Source: Clostridiales bacterium
Lineage (GTDB): Bacteria > Bacillota > Clostridia > Saccharofermentanales > Saccharofermentanaceae
Direction: 5' to 3'
Assembly (NCBI GenBank): GCA_017551625.1
Contig: JAFZLF010000034.1
Coordinates: 1 to 38,420 of the forward strand
Length of the DNA stretch: 38,420 nt
Shown: positions 23,341 through 32,615 of the stretch, in pieces
How the letters are laid out: every line of letters starts with the position of its first letter
Numbering within the stretch: the first letter of the stretch is position 1
Notes under the pieces: generated by a model
The model's input: the letters and a program-made list of their open reading frames with translations, nothing else
What the model was told of the DNA's origin: nothing
Databases searched by the model: none
Program-made: the position numbers and the translations under genes

Positions 23341-24294
23341 ATGAGCAGTAATCAAATCAACTCCGAGTGGAAACCTTCGAAGAAGCGATTCAGCATGGGC
23401 CGTCATTTCGGTCTGTACTGGCAGATCTATCTGATGCTGCTGGTTCCGGTGGTGTACTATATCGTCTTCCGCTATGTGCCGATGTTCGGTAACATCATCG
23501 CTTTCCGTAAGTACAGAGCGGGCGGGAACATCTTCGGTTCGGAGAACAGTGGTTTTAAGTACTTCAAGCAGTTCACGAGAGATAAGACTTTCTGGAGAGC
23601 TTTCCGTAATACGCTTACACTGAATATCACATATCTTCTTTTCCGTTTTCCGCTGACGCTGATCTTCGCGCTTCTCATCAACGAGATCCGCAACATTCGC
23701 TGGAAGAAATTCGTGCAGACTGTGTCCTATCTTCCGCACTTCATCTCGATGGTTATCGTATGCGGTATCATCAAGGAACTGACGGCGACATCCGGTCCGA
23801 TCAATGGCTTTATCGAGGCACTCGGAGGTTCCCGCATCCAGTTCCTCGCGGTCGCGAAATACTTCAGCGCGATATTTACGATCTCGGGATTGTGGCAGGG
23901 TCTCGGCTGGGGCACGATCCTCTATCTCGCCGCAATGGCAAACATTAATCCGAATCTGTATGAGGCGGCGGCCGTCGATGGCGCCGGTCATTTCCAGCGT
24001 GTCTGGCATATCACGATCCCGAGTATCCTCCCGACGATCACGACTCTCCTGATCCTCGACATCGGCGGACTCGTCGGATCAGGCGGCGCTTTTGAAAAGG
24101 TATTCCTGCTTTATAACCCGATGATCTATTCCTCGGCCGACATCGTGTCGACGTATGTATACCGAATGGGTATCGGATCCGGTAACTACAGTTATGCGAC
24201 GGCCGTCGGACTTTTCGAAGGCCTCATCAATCTGGTGCTGCTGTCGATAGCGAATTTCGCGTCGAAGAAGCTCACGGACAGCAGTCTGTTCTAA
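23341..24294 (+). CDS. ABC importer permease, LplB type
   Basis: 317 residues with six membrane segments and the binding-protein-dependent permease EAA loop (YEAAAVDGAGHFQRVWHITIPSILPTI, about 215-240). It resembles LplB-type permeases that work with large lipoprotein binding proteins for oligosaccharides. ATG 23341, preceded by GAGGG, is preferred over the in-frame ATG at 23308, which sits against the leader hairpin. It is followed after 13 bp by the second permease. No ATPase gene is adjacent, so a shared MsmK/UgpC-type ATPase elsewhere is implied. Confidence 0.9.
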   Translation: MSSNQINSEWKPSKKRFSMGRHFGLYWQIYLMLLVPVVYYIVFRYVPMFGNIIAFRKYRAGGNIFGSENSGFKYFKQFTRDKTFWRAFRNTLTLNITYLLFRFPLTLIFALLINEIRNIRWKKFVQTVSYLPHFISMVIVCGIIKELTATSGPINGFIEALGGSRIQFLAVAKYFSAIFTISGLWQGLGWGTILYLAAMANINPNLYEAAAVDGAGHFQRVWHITIPSILPTITTLLILDIGGLVGSGGAFEKVFLLYNPMIYSSADIVSTYVYRMGIGSGNYSYATAVGLFEGLINLVLLSIANFASKKLTDSSLF

Positions 24295-24307
24295 GGAGGG
24301 AAAAGCG

Positions 24308-25228
24308 ATGTTAAAGATGAGTATCCCTTCCTTCCGGAAGAAGAATGTGGACAAAGTGGAAAGCAGCCGGACGATCGGTGTGCGCGAGAATACGGGATAT
24401 AAAGTATTCCTCGTTTTTAATACGATCCTGATGGCGCTGATCGCGGTCGCGACGCTGTATCCGTTCCTGTATCTGGTGGCCCAATCGTTCTCCTCGGAGA
24501 AAGCAATCATGGCAGGAGAAGTGAAGATCCTTCCGAAAGATTTTAACGTCAGTACATATAAGTATGTGCTCTCGATGGGCGACTTCCTGAAGTACTACAA
24601 GAATACGATCGTGTACTCCTTTATCGGAACCGTGCTGTCCCTCGTTTTCTCTTCTTTCCTGGCGTATCCGCTCAGTAAAAAAGAACTGAAACTCACGAAG
24701 TATCTGACTCCGTTTATCATCTTCACGATGTATTTCGGCGGAGGTCTGATCCCGAACTATGTGCTCGTCGTGAAGCTGGGTCTGAAGAACACGATGGCGG
24801 CCTTTATCCTGCCGATGATGATCAGCACCTACTATGTACTCCTGATGAAGTCTTTCTTCGCCGGCACGCCGAAGGATCTCGAAGAAGCGGGCGAACTGGA
24901 CGGGCTCTCGAAATTCGGTGTTTTCGCGAGGATCGTCATCCCGCTGTCGAAGCCGATCATCGCGACGATGACGCTCTTCTACGCATGTATGTACTGGAAC
25001 AACTGGTATCAGGCTTTCCTGTATCTGCGTAAAGAAAAGTGGCCGGTCGCGTACTATCTGCAGACGATCATCCGCGGTTCCGGCGCGAATGACCAGGATG
25101 CGCAGAAGGTCTCGATGAATATCCGCTCGTGCAGCATGGTGCTGACGGTGCTCCCGATCATCTGTGTGTATCCCTTTATCCAGAAGTATTACGTGCAGGG
25201 CATGATGCTCGGCGGCGTGAAGGAGTGA
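24308..25228 (+). CDS. ABC importer permease, YtcP/MalG type
   Basis: 306 residues. It has the opening segment YKVFLVFNTILMALIAVATLYPFLYLVAQSFSS, six membrane helices and the EAA loop EEAGELDGLSKFGVFARIVIPLSKPIIAT (about 196-224). It ends in the usual MLGGVKE-type C-terminus of YtcP-like permeases. AAGGAGGG is 8 nt before the ATG. It forms the membrane channel with the preceding permease. The substrate is inferred from the locus as uronic-acid-containing oligosaccharide. Confidence 0.92.
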   Translation: MLKMSIPSFRKKNVDKVESSRTIGVRENTGYKVFLVFNTILMALIAVATLYPFLYLVAQSFSSEKAIMAGEVKILPKDFNVSTYKYVLSMGDFLKYYKNTIVYSFIGTVLSLVFSSFLAYPLSKKELKLTKYLTPFIIFTMYFGGGLIPNYVLVVKLGLKNTMAAFILPMMISTYYVLLMKSFFAGTPKDLEEAGELDGLSKFGVFARIVIPLSKPIIATMTLFYACMYWNNWYQAFLYLRKEKWPVAYYLQTIIRGSGANDQDAQKVSMNIRSCSMVLTVLPIICVYPFIQKYYVQGMMLGGVKE

Positions 25229-25379
25229 GTACGACGGCGGAAGCAATTCTGCCGGAAGGACAGCGGAAGATGGGCTTCCGCCATGAACCATCCGTATGTT
25301 ACCTCTCGGGAACGATAAAGTAGAGGGCGTTTTCCGGGGAGGGGCAGAAATAAACATCCACTATATGAGGAGGAAATCT

Positions 25380-27122
25380 ATGAAGACGAAGAAAATTTTG
25401 AGCATGGCTCTGGTTGGCTCGATGGTCTTTTCCCTCGCGGCGTGTTCGTCGAAAGACGAATCGACGACTGCGACCGGAGTGACGACGGTCCCGGATAAGA
25501 TCGAGACGACAACAGAAGCGGAGAAGAAGGAAGGATACGAGTACGGTCTCGGAAAGACTTTCCATTCTGATGAGAAGGTCACGTACACGATGTTCTTCAG
25601 TGATGCATCCTGGTATGCGATGCAGGACACATGGAAGACCGAGGGTGTCTTTAAGAAGATCGAGGATATGACCAATGTACATCTCGAGATCATCTCCTAC
25701 GATTCCGGTGACTACATGAACAATGTCACACTGGACATCAACGCAGGTGAGTCCGCGTACATCATCCCGAAAATCTACGATGACAGTGCTTTTGTAGACG
25801 GCGGAGCGATCGTTCCGATCTCCGACTATGTCGACAAGATGCCCTATTTCACGGACTTCTACAACAAGTATGACCTGGCTCCGGATGTACGTACCATCAC
25901 CAGAAGTAACGGTAAGTACTACAAGCTCCCGGGCATGAAGGAGCAAAATGCACTGAACTACACATTCGTTATCCGCCAGGATATCTTTAAGGCGGCCGGT
26001 GTCGATGTCGAGGGTATGGAAGCGACATGGACATGGGAGGATCTGCTCGAGGCACTGAAGACGGTCAAGGCGTACATGGTCTCCCAGGGCATGTGCAAAG
26101 AGTCCGATTATATCTGGTCTGACCTGTGGTGCGGCGGCGGTTCCGCGCAGGGCAACGGCGGTAACCTCCTGAATGTCGTCGCAACGACCTATGATGTAAA
26201 TGCCGGCTGGGGCATGGGCAACGGCCTGCGCTTCAACTTCGACAAAGACGAGTGGTATTTCAGCCCGGCAACGGAAGAGTACAAGCAGTACCTGACGATG
26301 GTCAATGCTTTTATCAAGGAAGGCATCCTCGATCCGGATACATTTACGCAGGAAGATGACCAGGCGACCACGAAGTTCTATAACGGTGAGACTGTGATCC
26401 AGAGCGTCAACCAGAGCCAGATGGCGACGACATACAGTAAGTGCGCCGAGAATCTGGGCGAAGGCAATTTCGAACTGTACTACACCATCCCGCCGAGATC
26501 GAAACTCTATAACTACTCCACAGCAGGCAGCAACCGTCTCGAGAACGGTGTCATGATCTCCCAGAGAGCACTCGATGAGCTCGGAGAAGAAGACTTCATC
26601 AAGATGCTGCGTTTCGTGGACTGGCTGTTCTATTCCGAGGAAGCCTACACTCTCTGCAAGTGGGGACCGAAGGATGAGTACTATGAGATCAAGGACGGCA
26701 AGAAGGTCCTCAAGGATGGTTACTGCTGCGGCGGTCTGGGCTATGGTAACAATGCCGAGGGCACACTGACGGATATCCGTCTGCAGTGGGGTTATGCCGG
26801 TGGTAACTTCTGGTATGGTCACTCCCTCGCGGAAATGACTGATAACTATACTGATGAACTGAATCACTATGTATTCTCTGATGTAGAGAATCGTGAGATC
26901 CCGAGACTTGCTCCGGGTGTGGCTCCGACAGAAGAACAGAACGAGCAGATCAACCTGATCGCGACACCGCTTATCTCTGCAGTCAATGAGTGGTCTCTGC
27001 AGTTCATCATCGGCCAGAAGAATCTGGAGACAGATTGGGACGAGTATATCGAGACGATCAAGTCGAATGATTACGAGGGTCTGGTCAATCTCTACAACGA
27101 AGTATACAAGGCAAGTAAGTAA
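25380..27122 (+). CDS. Lipoprotein solute-binding protein of the uronate ABC importer
   Basis: 580 residues. It has a signal peptide with lipobox SLAA-C22, a Thr/Glu linker, then a two-lobed solute-binding fold of the large LplA-like type (YTMFFSDASWYAMQDTWKTEGVFKKIEDMTNVHLEI, later NGKYYKLPGMKEQNALNYTFVIRQDIFKAAG). Many Trp and Tyr residues suit stacking on sugar rings. ATG 25380 is preferred over longer forms because AGGAGG lies 6-7 nt upstream and the signal peptide begins there. It is third in the transporter operon, 151 bp after the second permease. Confidence 0.92.
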   Translation: MKTKKILSMALVGSMVFSLAACSSKDESTTATGVTTVPDKIETTTEAEKKEGYEYGLGKTFHSDEKVTYTMFFSDASWYAMQDTWKTEGVFKKIEDMTNVHLEIISYDSGDYMNNVTLDINAGESAYIIPKIYDDSAFVDGGAIVPISDYVDKMPYFTDFYNKYDLAPDVRTITRSNGKYYKLPGMKEQNALNYTFVIRQDIFKAAGVDVEGMEATWTWEDLLEALKTVKAYMVSQGMCKESDYIWSDLWCGGGSAQGNGGNLLNVVATTYDVNAGWGMGNGLRFNFDKDEWYFSPATEEYKQYLTMVNAFIKEGILDPDTFTQEDDQATTKFYNGETVIQSVNQSQMATTYSKCAENLGEGNFELYYTIPPRSKLYNYSTAGSNRLENGVMISQRALDELGEEDFIKMLRFVDWLFYSEEAYTLCKWGPKDEYYEIKDGKKVLKDGYCCGGLGYGNNAEGTLTDIRLQWGYAGGNFWYGHSLAEMTDNYTDELNHYVFSDVENREIPRLAPGVAPTEEQNEQINLIATPLISAVNEWSLQFIIGQKNLETDWDEYIETIKSNDYEGLVNLYNEVYKASK

Positions 27123-27153
27123 TACATAAAACTTGTGGGTGTTTGATGCCATG

Positions 27154-27235
27154 GGGCTGTCTTTTCCGGATGTGGATGTCTGATGCGGATGTTTTGCCGC
27201 GGAGGAGTCTGCGAAGGAGGACAGCCCTTCTTCTG
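27154..27235 (+). terminator. Possible attenuating hairpin after the binding-protein gene
   Basis: GGGCTGTC (27154-27161) pairs with GACAGCCC (27220-27227), followed by a TTCTTCT tract. The loop is long. Partial termination here would lower expression of the two downstream catabolic genes relative to the binding protein. Confidence 0.35.
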
Positions 27236-27382
27236 CGGCCGGTGGGGCGCGCGGAAATGTCCGGAGTGTACGATGAACCGCTATGTTTTTTACGGAAAAA
27301 TTGCGGTAAAATAGCAGACGATGGGCGCGGTCGCATGGCGGTCTGCGTGCAAGTGCTTCAGAAAAAGATCAAGGGGAAAGAT

Positions 27383-28033
27383 ATGGACTTTTCGAAAGAA
27401 GAAATAATGGAGAAGATGGGGCGCGCCGGGATCGTGCCGGTCGTGGTCATTGAGAATGCGGAAGATGCCGTGCCGACGGCGCAGGCACTTCTTTCCGGCG
27501 GGATCACTTTCATGGAGATCACGTTCCGGACGGCGTGCGCGGCCGAAGCGATACGTGCGGTCTCGGAGAATGTGCCTGACATGATCGTGGGAGCCGGAAC
27601 CGTGCTCTCAGTCAGACAGGCAGAAGAAGCCGTCGCGGCGGGCGCAGACTTTATCGTGTCGCCGGGATTTGATGAGGATACGGTAATCTGGTGTCAGGAA
27701 AGAGGGATCCCGGTCTGCCCGGGATGTGTGACGCCGACGGAGATCATGGCGGCGGTGAAACTGGGTCTTTCGGTAGTGAAGTTCTTCCCGGCAAATGTCT
27801 ATGGCGGCATGGCGGCGATCCGTGCTCTGGCCGCGGTATTCGGGGGAGTGAAGTTCCTGCCGACAGGTGGCGTCAATGCGGGAAATCTCTCGGAGTTTGC
27901 TTCGGAGAAGTGCATCTTTGCGATCGGCGGATCCTGGGTATGCACGAAGAAGGATATCCGCGAGCATCAGTTCGAGCGGATCACGGAGCTGAGCCGCGAA
28001 GCCGTCGGGATCATCCGCGAAGCGCGAGGCTGA
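27383..28033 (+). CDS. eda: KDPG/KHG aldolase
   Basis: 216 residues of the class I Eda family, which splits 2-keto-3-deoxy-6-phosphogluconate into pyruvate and glyceraldehyde-3-phosphate. Seen are E45 in FMEITFRT, the Schiff-base Lys133 in [12 protein letters not shown], and the phosphate-binding FLPTGGVN and IGGSW turns. AAGGGGAAAG immediately precedes ATG 27383. A longer open frame upstream lacks any such signal. It is followed by the KDG kinase 29 bp later, completing the last two steps of uronate catabolism. Confidence 0.92.
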   Translation: MDFSKEEIMEKMGRAGIVPVVVIENAEDAVPTAQALLSGGITFMEITFRTACAAEAIRAVSENVPDMIVGAGTVLSVRQAEEAVAAGADFIVSPGFDEDTVIWCQERGIPVCPGCVTPTEIMAAVKLGLSVVKFFPANVYGGMAAIRALAAVFGGVKFLPTGGVNAGNLSEFASEKCIFAIGGSWVCTKKDIREHQFERITELSREAVGIIREARG

Positions 28034-28062
28034 TTGGCAGCCGGAGAAATGGAGGAGAGATT

Positions 28063-29091
28063 ATGAAGAAGGTACTGACTTTCGGTGAGATTATGCTGAG
28101 GCTGAAGACGCCCGGAAATGAGAGGTTCTTCCAGAGCCCCGCTTTCGAGGCGACGTTCGGTGGCGGCGAGGCCAATGTAGCGGTATCGCTTGCGAACTTT
28201 CGGATGCCGGTCGAGTATCTGACGGTCCTTCCGGACAATGATATCGGTGAGGCGTGTCTTATGGAACTCCGGCGTTTCGGCGTCGGGACGGACAAGATCC
28301 TCCGTAAGCCGGGACGGTTGGGCATCTACTATCTCGAGACCGGTGCGAACCAGCGTCCGAGTAAGGTCGTTTATGACAGAGCCGGGTCGACGATGGCAGA
28401 AGCGGGGATCGGAGACATCTCGTGGGACAGTGCTTTTGAAGATGTGGACTGGTTTCATATCACGGGCATCACGCCGGCGATCAGCCAGTCTGCGGCGGAG
28501 CTCTCGATCGAGGCGGTGAAGGAAGCAAAAGCGCGCGGCATCACGGTATCCTGCGACCTCAATTTCCGTAAGAATCTGTGGAAGTACGGCGTGCCGGCGC
28601 AGGAGATCATGAGCGAGATCGCGAAGTATGTCGACGTTGTTATCGCGAATGAAGAGGACTGCCAGAAGTCGCTCGGGCTTGCGATCGATGTGGATGTGGC
28701 GGAGGGCGCGCTTGATACGGCGAAGTACGAGAAACTGACGGTGCTCCTTATGGAGAAGTATCCGAATGTCCGTAAGGTGGCGGTCACGCTGCGCGAGAGC
28801 CACAGTGCGGACCATAACGGCTGGGCGGCGTACATCCGCGGCGATTCCGGTTTCTATGTCAGTAAGAAGTATGAGATCCGCGATATCGTGGACCGCGTCG
28901 GTGGTGGAGATTCCTTCGGCGCCGGGCTGATCTACGGCCTTCGTACTTTTGATTCTGATGCGGTGGCGCTCGAGTTCGCTGTCGCGGCGAGCTGTCTGAA
29001 GCACTCGATTCCGGGGGACTTCAACCGAGTGAGTGTCAAGGAAGTCGAGACGCTGATGCGTGGCGACGGGTCGGGCCGTGTGCAGCGGTAA
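28063..29091 (+). CDS. kdgK: 2-keto-3-deoxygluconate kinase (PfkB family)
   Basis: 342 residues of the PfkB ribokinase family. It has the [14 protein letters not shown] sugar-binding turn near residues 33-46. The signature [17 protein letters not shown] contains the catalytic base D283. It phosphorylates KDG to KDPG, the substrate of the preceding aldolase. GGAGGAGAG lies 5 nt before the ATG. The GGGDSF form, where many PfkB members have GAGD, is acceptable for KDG kinases. It closes the ABC-eda-kdgK gene set. Confidence 0.9.
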   Translation: MKKVLTFGEIMLRLKTPGNERFFQSPAFEATFGGGEANVAVSLANFRMPVEYLTVLPDNDIGEACLMELRRFGVGTDKILRKPGRLGIYYLETGANQRPSKVVYDRAGSTMAEAGIGDISWDSAFEDVDWFHITGITPAISQSAAELSIEAVKEAKARGITVSCDLNFRKNLWKYGVPAQEIMSEIAKYVDVVIANEEDCQKSLGLAIDVDVAEGALDTAKYEKLTVLLMEKYPNVRKVAVTLRESHSADHNGWAAYIRGDSGFYVSKKYEIRDIVDRVGGGDSFGAGLIYGLRTFDSDAVALEFAVAASCLKHSIPGDFNRVSVKEVETLMRGDGSGRVQR

Positions 29092-29143
29092 TTTTTCTTT
29101 CGGACTTGATTCAGCTGTCGAAATATCGGAGTGATTTCCATTG

Positions 29144-29149
29144 TATAAT
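29144..29149 (+). promoter_or_regulatory. -10 element for the downstream lipoprotein
   Basis: A perfect TATAAT lies 39 bp before the lipoprotein ATG. No clear -35 is seen at the usual spacing. Confidence 0.45.
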
Positions 29150-29187
29150 GAATGTGATGAAGTGCGACAGAAGAGGAGGGGACCGAC

Positions 29188-30165
29188 ATGAAGAAGAGTG
29201 CTTTGAGATTGGCGGCAATTGTTTTGAGCCTGAGTATTCTGGCCGGATGCAGTTCGGCAGAAGAAACGACGAAGAAAAAGAAATCCAAGAAGACAGACGA
29301 AGCGACAGAAACGGAAGAGACAGAAGATCCTTCGGATGATTCTTCTGAGAATAAAGATGCCGAGAGTTCGGAAACGACAGCGGATACGTCTGCGACGGAA
29401 GAAACGAGTGCTGTGGTGAGTACAGAAGAATCGACGACGTCTGCGACGGAGGATACGATTGCTTCATCTTCGGAAGATATTCCGGCGTCATCCTCGGATG
29501 AGTCTTCTGACGTAGAGGACGGAATCAAGAATGAGTGGCTCGTCGACGACAGTTATTTTCAAGCGGCACAGACAGGAGAGGGAAAGACCAATTTCGGCGC
29601 ATATCCTCAGTGTCCGTCTTTTGAAAATGTGTATAACCGTTTCAGCACGCAGGAATATCAGGAAAAGTTCGATATTGTTGACACAATGACGCTCGACGAT
29701 TACTACTTTTTCGAAGAGATCACAGCTGAATACGGCGACACGGTAGATGGATTTGTCAGTGTCTCAATTGAACCGAAAGACGCGGATTCACCGCTGAAGA
29801 GTATCAATGTCATGATCTATGAAGAACTGCCCTTTGATGCCCCCACCACAACGTATGTGATTTTCGAACTGAAAGACGGCGTAACGGAAGAAGATGTTTT
29901 CAAGCGTGAATTTCAGGAAATGATCTATCCGCATGTCGTGACGATTTTCGGCAAGGATATTGCCGACATCATGGTCTATTCTTCGGAGGAGTCGCTCGGA
30001 TACATGCGGCGGGTAATGTCGATCGACGGATATGCCCGTGCTCCGGAATACCGGATCAAACGTCTGATCAACCATGTTTATCTGGAGTTTTATATATCCG
30101 AGTCCACGTCCGATTATGATGATAAAACGGATCATTGGGAAGACTACACTCCGCCGACAACTTAA
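29188..30165 (+). CDS. Lipoprotein of unknown function
   Basis: 325 residues. It has a signal peptide with lipobox LAG-C21 and a low-complexity linker of Thr, Ser, Glu and Asp (about 25-110). A compact domain of about 200 residues follows, beginning NEWLVDDSYFQAAQTGEGKTNFGAYPQCPSFE. No family is recognised for that domain. GAGGAGGGG precedes the ATG. The linker resembles those of the other lipoproteins in this window. It is exported and membrane-anchored, with the domain held away from the cell surface by the linker. Confidence 0.82.
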   Translation: MKKSALRLAAIVLSLSILAGCSSAEETTKKKKSKKTDEATETEETEDPSDDSSENKDAESSETTADTSATEETSAVVSTEESTTSATEDTIASSSEDIPASSSDESSDVEDGIKNEWLVDDSYFQAAQTGEGKTNFGAYPQCPSFENVYNRFSTQEYQEKFDIVDTMTLDDYYFFEEITAEYGDTVDGFVSVSIEPKDADSPLKSINVMIYEELPFDAPTTTYVIFELKDGVTEEDVFKREFQEMIYPHVVTIFGKDIADIMVYSSEESLGYMRRVMSIDGYARAPEYRIKRLINHVYLEFYISESTSDYDDKTDHWEDYTPPTT

Positions 30166-30188
30166 GCGGCGAAAATAAACGAATGTGA

Positions 30189-30219
30189 GATATCGAAACG
30201 AGAATGTGACTCCGATATC
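30189..30219. terminator. Possible bidirectional stem-loop between convergent genes
   Basis: GATATCG (30189-30195) pairs with CGATATC (30213-30219), with a T-rich stretch after it on the plus strand. It lies between the ends of a plus-strand and a minus-strand gene. Confidence 0.4.
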
Positions 30220-30234
30220 CGATTTCGTTTTCCA

Positions 30235-31617
30235 TTATTCCAGAAGGTAGAATTCCATGATGACCGGGTCGTGGTCGGAGTAGGCGTACTGCAGGTCGAC
30301 TGACTCGTAGGAGAGCACCAGGATGTTGTCGGAAACGATGAAGCCGTCGGCGAGAACGGTGAATGTTGTATCCGGGTTATAGGCCTCGTCCGCATTTCGG
30401 CAGGAGTCGTGTTCGATGTTGATCTTCGCCGGCCATTTGCCCTGTTCTTCGAACTCTGCGAGTTCCTGTTGAAACTTTTCCATCTGAGCCTCTTCTTCTT
30501 CCGTGGGTGCGCGGTCAAAGGTCCAGGCCCGGGACCAGGGGATGGTGAAGCCGAGGCTGAAACAACGGGGGATCTCTTCCTGCGGGAATGGCTGGGCCCA
30601 GCCGGGCGCCTCGCCGCCGTCACCATCGGAACGGAGATTGTGATTAAAGTCGCCGCCGCAGATGACATAGTTTCCTTTATCGTATTCGTTCTGCATATCC
30701 TCGAAAAGCATTGATAACTGGGCTTCGCGTACGGCGTCTGTGGAGTAGGCAGAAAGATGGACGTTGAAGATGACCAGTTCTTTTGAAGAGGTGGAGGTAT
30801 ATTCACCGGATCCGATCATCAGTGAAACCTCGCCGACCGGGATGCGGGAGATGGAGTAGCAGCGGTCGTAATCGACGATCTTCGTCAGGGAGTCGGCGAC
30901 AGGAAGACTTCTTCGGAGGGCGCTGCTGATGTAGGCGGATGATAGTGTCAGAAGGCCGGATTTGTTCGCTCCGTGGGGCTCGAGAAGCGGCCAGAAAAGA
31001 AACGGCGAGTCGAAGTTCTGTGCGTAGACGTGCTGGAAATAATCAAGGGCGCACATGTAGGAAACTTCATTGACATGGTAGGTGCGTGTGCCATCTTCGT
31101 CTACTTCTTGAAGAAGGACGAAATCAGGATCATAGCCATCGATCATGTTCGCGATGTTGATCAGGTTTTCCTTCAGTCCGTCTTTCGATCGGGCCCAGGA
31201 GTATTTGCCTCCGTCCATAAAGAAACTGTAGTCGGGCGTGTAAGCGCCAAATCCGATGTTATATGTCATGATGGTGTAGGTCTGTTCGCCGGGGAGGACG
31301 TCGATGCGCTCCGGAGGTTGTCTGTCCATCGACAGGTATTTTGCCGGGTTAGGCTCGGGTGTGAGGATCTGATTATCGGGGACGCGGTGGTAACTCGCAA
31401 AGACGTAGATGAGATATACGATGACGATCAGAAAGAGCGCGCCGAGCGTGCAGAGAACGATGCGCAGCGCCAGACGTTTTTTCGTGAGTTTCTTCTTCGG
31501 TTTCTTCTGCTTTTTTCCGATGCTTCCGTTGATTTCGGAGCTTTCGCCGCTTATTGCGCTCTGGGCGATTTCATGGCTTTCATCGCTTATCATGCTTTCT
31601 TTATTCTCGTCGCTCAT
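30235..31617 (-). CDS. Membrane-anchored endonuclease/exonuclease/phosphatase-family protein
   Basis: 460 residues. A charged cytoplasmic N-terminus with a Lys-rich stretch is followed by one membrane helix (about 50-72). The rest is a DNase I-like metal-dependent hydrolase domain: TIMTYNIGFG, FVLLQEVDEDG, VICGGDFNHN and the final YSDHDPVIMEF. These are the Asn, Glu, Asp-x-Asn and Asp-His residues of the family active site. The catalytic domain is predicted outside the membrane. Substrates in the family range from nucleic acids to phospholipids and phosphoesters, and this one cannot be assigned. It lies 49 bp downstream of an SGNH hydrolase gene and is probably in one operon with it. Confidence 0.85.
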   Translation of the reverse strand: MSDENKESMISDESHEIAQSAISGESSEINGSIGKKQKKPKKKLTKKRLALRIVLCTLGALFLIVIVYLIYVFASYHRVPDNQILTPEPNPAKYLSMDRQPPERIDVLPGEQTYTIMTYNIGFGAYTPDYSFFMDGGKYSWARSKDGLKENLINIANMIDGYDPDFVLLQEVDEDGTRTYHVNEVSYMCALDYFQHVYAQNFDSPFLFWPLLEPHGANKSGLLTLSSAYISSALRRSLPVADSLTKIVDYDRCYSISRIPVGEVSLMIGSGEYTSTSSKELVIFNVHLSAYSTDAVREAQLSMLFEDMQNEYDKGNYVICGGDFNHNLRSDGDGGEAPGWAQPFPQEEIPRCFSLGFTIPWSRAWTFDRAPTEEEEAQMEKFQQELAEFEEQGKWPAKINIEHDSCRNADEAYNPDTTFTVLADGFIVSDNILVLSYESVDLQYAYSDHDPVIMEFYLLE

Positions 31618-31666
31618 ATCGGTCTTCCTCTCTTTGCGTGGATCATCGTGTTTCTTCCGAGTATGT

Positions 31667-32386
31667 TTATTCTGAAGTACCTGCGACAGACTCTTCTGAA
31701 AGGATCACTTTCGCGAGGGCCTCGGCGAGGGTGCGGTGCGCGTCGGGCATCAGATGCAGGCTGTCGGCCGCTGACGGCTCGATATATGCGGCGGCGTCGA
31801 AGAAGATGCAGCCTTTCTCGTCGGCGACGCGCTTATAATTCTGCGCGAAAAGCTTCGACTCGGCGATGGCGCGCGGGGCGAAGGAGCGCGCGAAGACCGA
31901 CTCCGCCATGCCTTCACCGATCCGTGGCGGAGACACGAGGATGATCTTCGGGACGAAGCCCTGCTTTTCCTTCGTGAATGACTGAATCGTGTCGACTAAG
32001 ATACCCGCGTGATCGGCGATCTCTCCGGCAGTCTGGTGGAAGATCTCTTTGAGATCATTGGTGCCGAGCATCATGATGACGATGTCTACGGGCTTATGAG
32101 AATTGAGGCAGGGCCGCAGGTAATCGAGACCGTTCTTCCAGCCTTCGACCGGGTCGTCGGCGATCGTGGTCCTGCCGTTACAGCCTTCCTCGATGACGAC
32201 ATAGTTTTCTGAGGACGCGATCGTTCCTGCGCTATCCGGATCGCCTGAGGAAGAGGAAAATCCGGTATGGGCGGAGAGCACGTCCTGAAGATGGCCGGGC
32301 CAGCGGACTTCACGCGGGTAGCGAAGGCCTGTATTCGGGTCGTAGCCGTATGTATTAGAATCGCCGTAGCAAAGAATCGTTTTCAT
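31667..32386 (-). CDS. SGNH/GDSL-family hydrolase
   Basis: 239 residues with SGNH blocks: ILCYGDSNTYGYDP (nucleophile Ser), GCNGRTT, MLGTNDLKE (block III Asn) and ADSLHLMPDAH (catalytic Asp/His). It resembles arylesterase/acyl-esterase members that begin GDSNTYG. ATG 32386 follows AGGAGT closely. A longer frame upstream has no signal. There is no signal peptide, so it is cytoplasmic. First gene of a two-gene minus-strand operon, opposite the lipoprotein at 32616. Confidence 0.88.
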   Translation of the reverse strand: MKTILCYGDSNTYGYDPNTGLRYPREVRWPGHLQDVLSAHTGFSSSSGDPDSAGTIASSENYVVIEEGCNGRTTIADDPVEGWKNGLDYLRPCLNSHKPVDIVIMMLGTNDLKEIFHQTAGEIADHAGILVDTIQSFTKEKQGFVPKIILVSPPRIGEGMAESVFARSFAPRAIAESKLFAQNYKRVADEKGCIFFDAAAYIEPSAADSLHLMPDAHRTLAEALAKVILSEESVAGTSE

Positions 32387-32466
32387 CGTTAGTACTCCTA
32401 AAATGCCGATCCGGTGCGGCCTCACCTGAGGACGGTTTTTTACGACAGTTACGCCGCTTCCGGTCA

Positions 32467-32505
32467 CACCTATTATAACAGACGGAAGAAGTGGTAAAAT
32501 AGGTG
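32467..32505. promoter_or_regulatory. Symmetric divergent promoter
   Basis: CACCTATT (32467-32474) and AATAGGTG (32498-32505) are perfect inverted arms 23 bp apart. Each contains or touches an extended -10: TGT-TATAAT on the minus strand (32472-32480) and TGG-TAAAAT on the plus strand (32492-32500). The arms could be a shared operator for both transcription units. Confidence 0.6.
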
Positions 32506-32615
32506 CGGACGATATGAATCGTGATATGAGTGAAGTAGAGAAACGAAAAGCAGGACGATTTTCGAAACGGATATGTGTGTGATACGAGATATGAGGCTTT
32601 TGAGGAGGAAAAGAT

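Noticed and set aside
25299..27152. Minus-strand frame of 617 codons opposite the solute-binding protein
   Set aside because: It is antisense to a lipoprotein with clear signal peptide and ribosome binding site. It resembles no family and is explained by codon bias.
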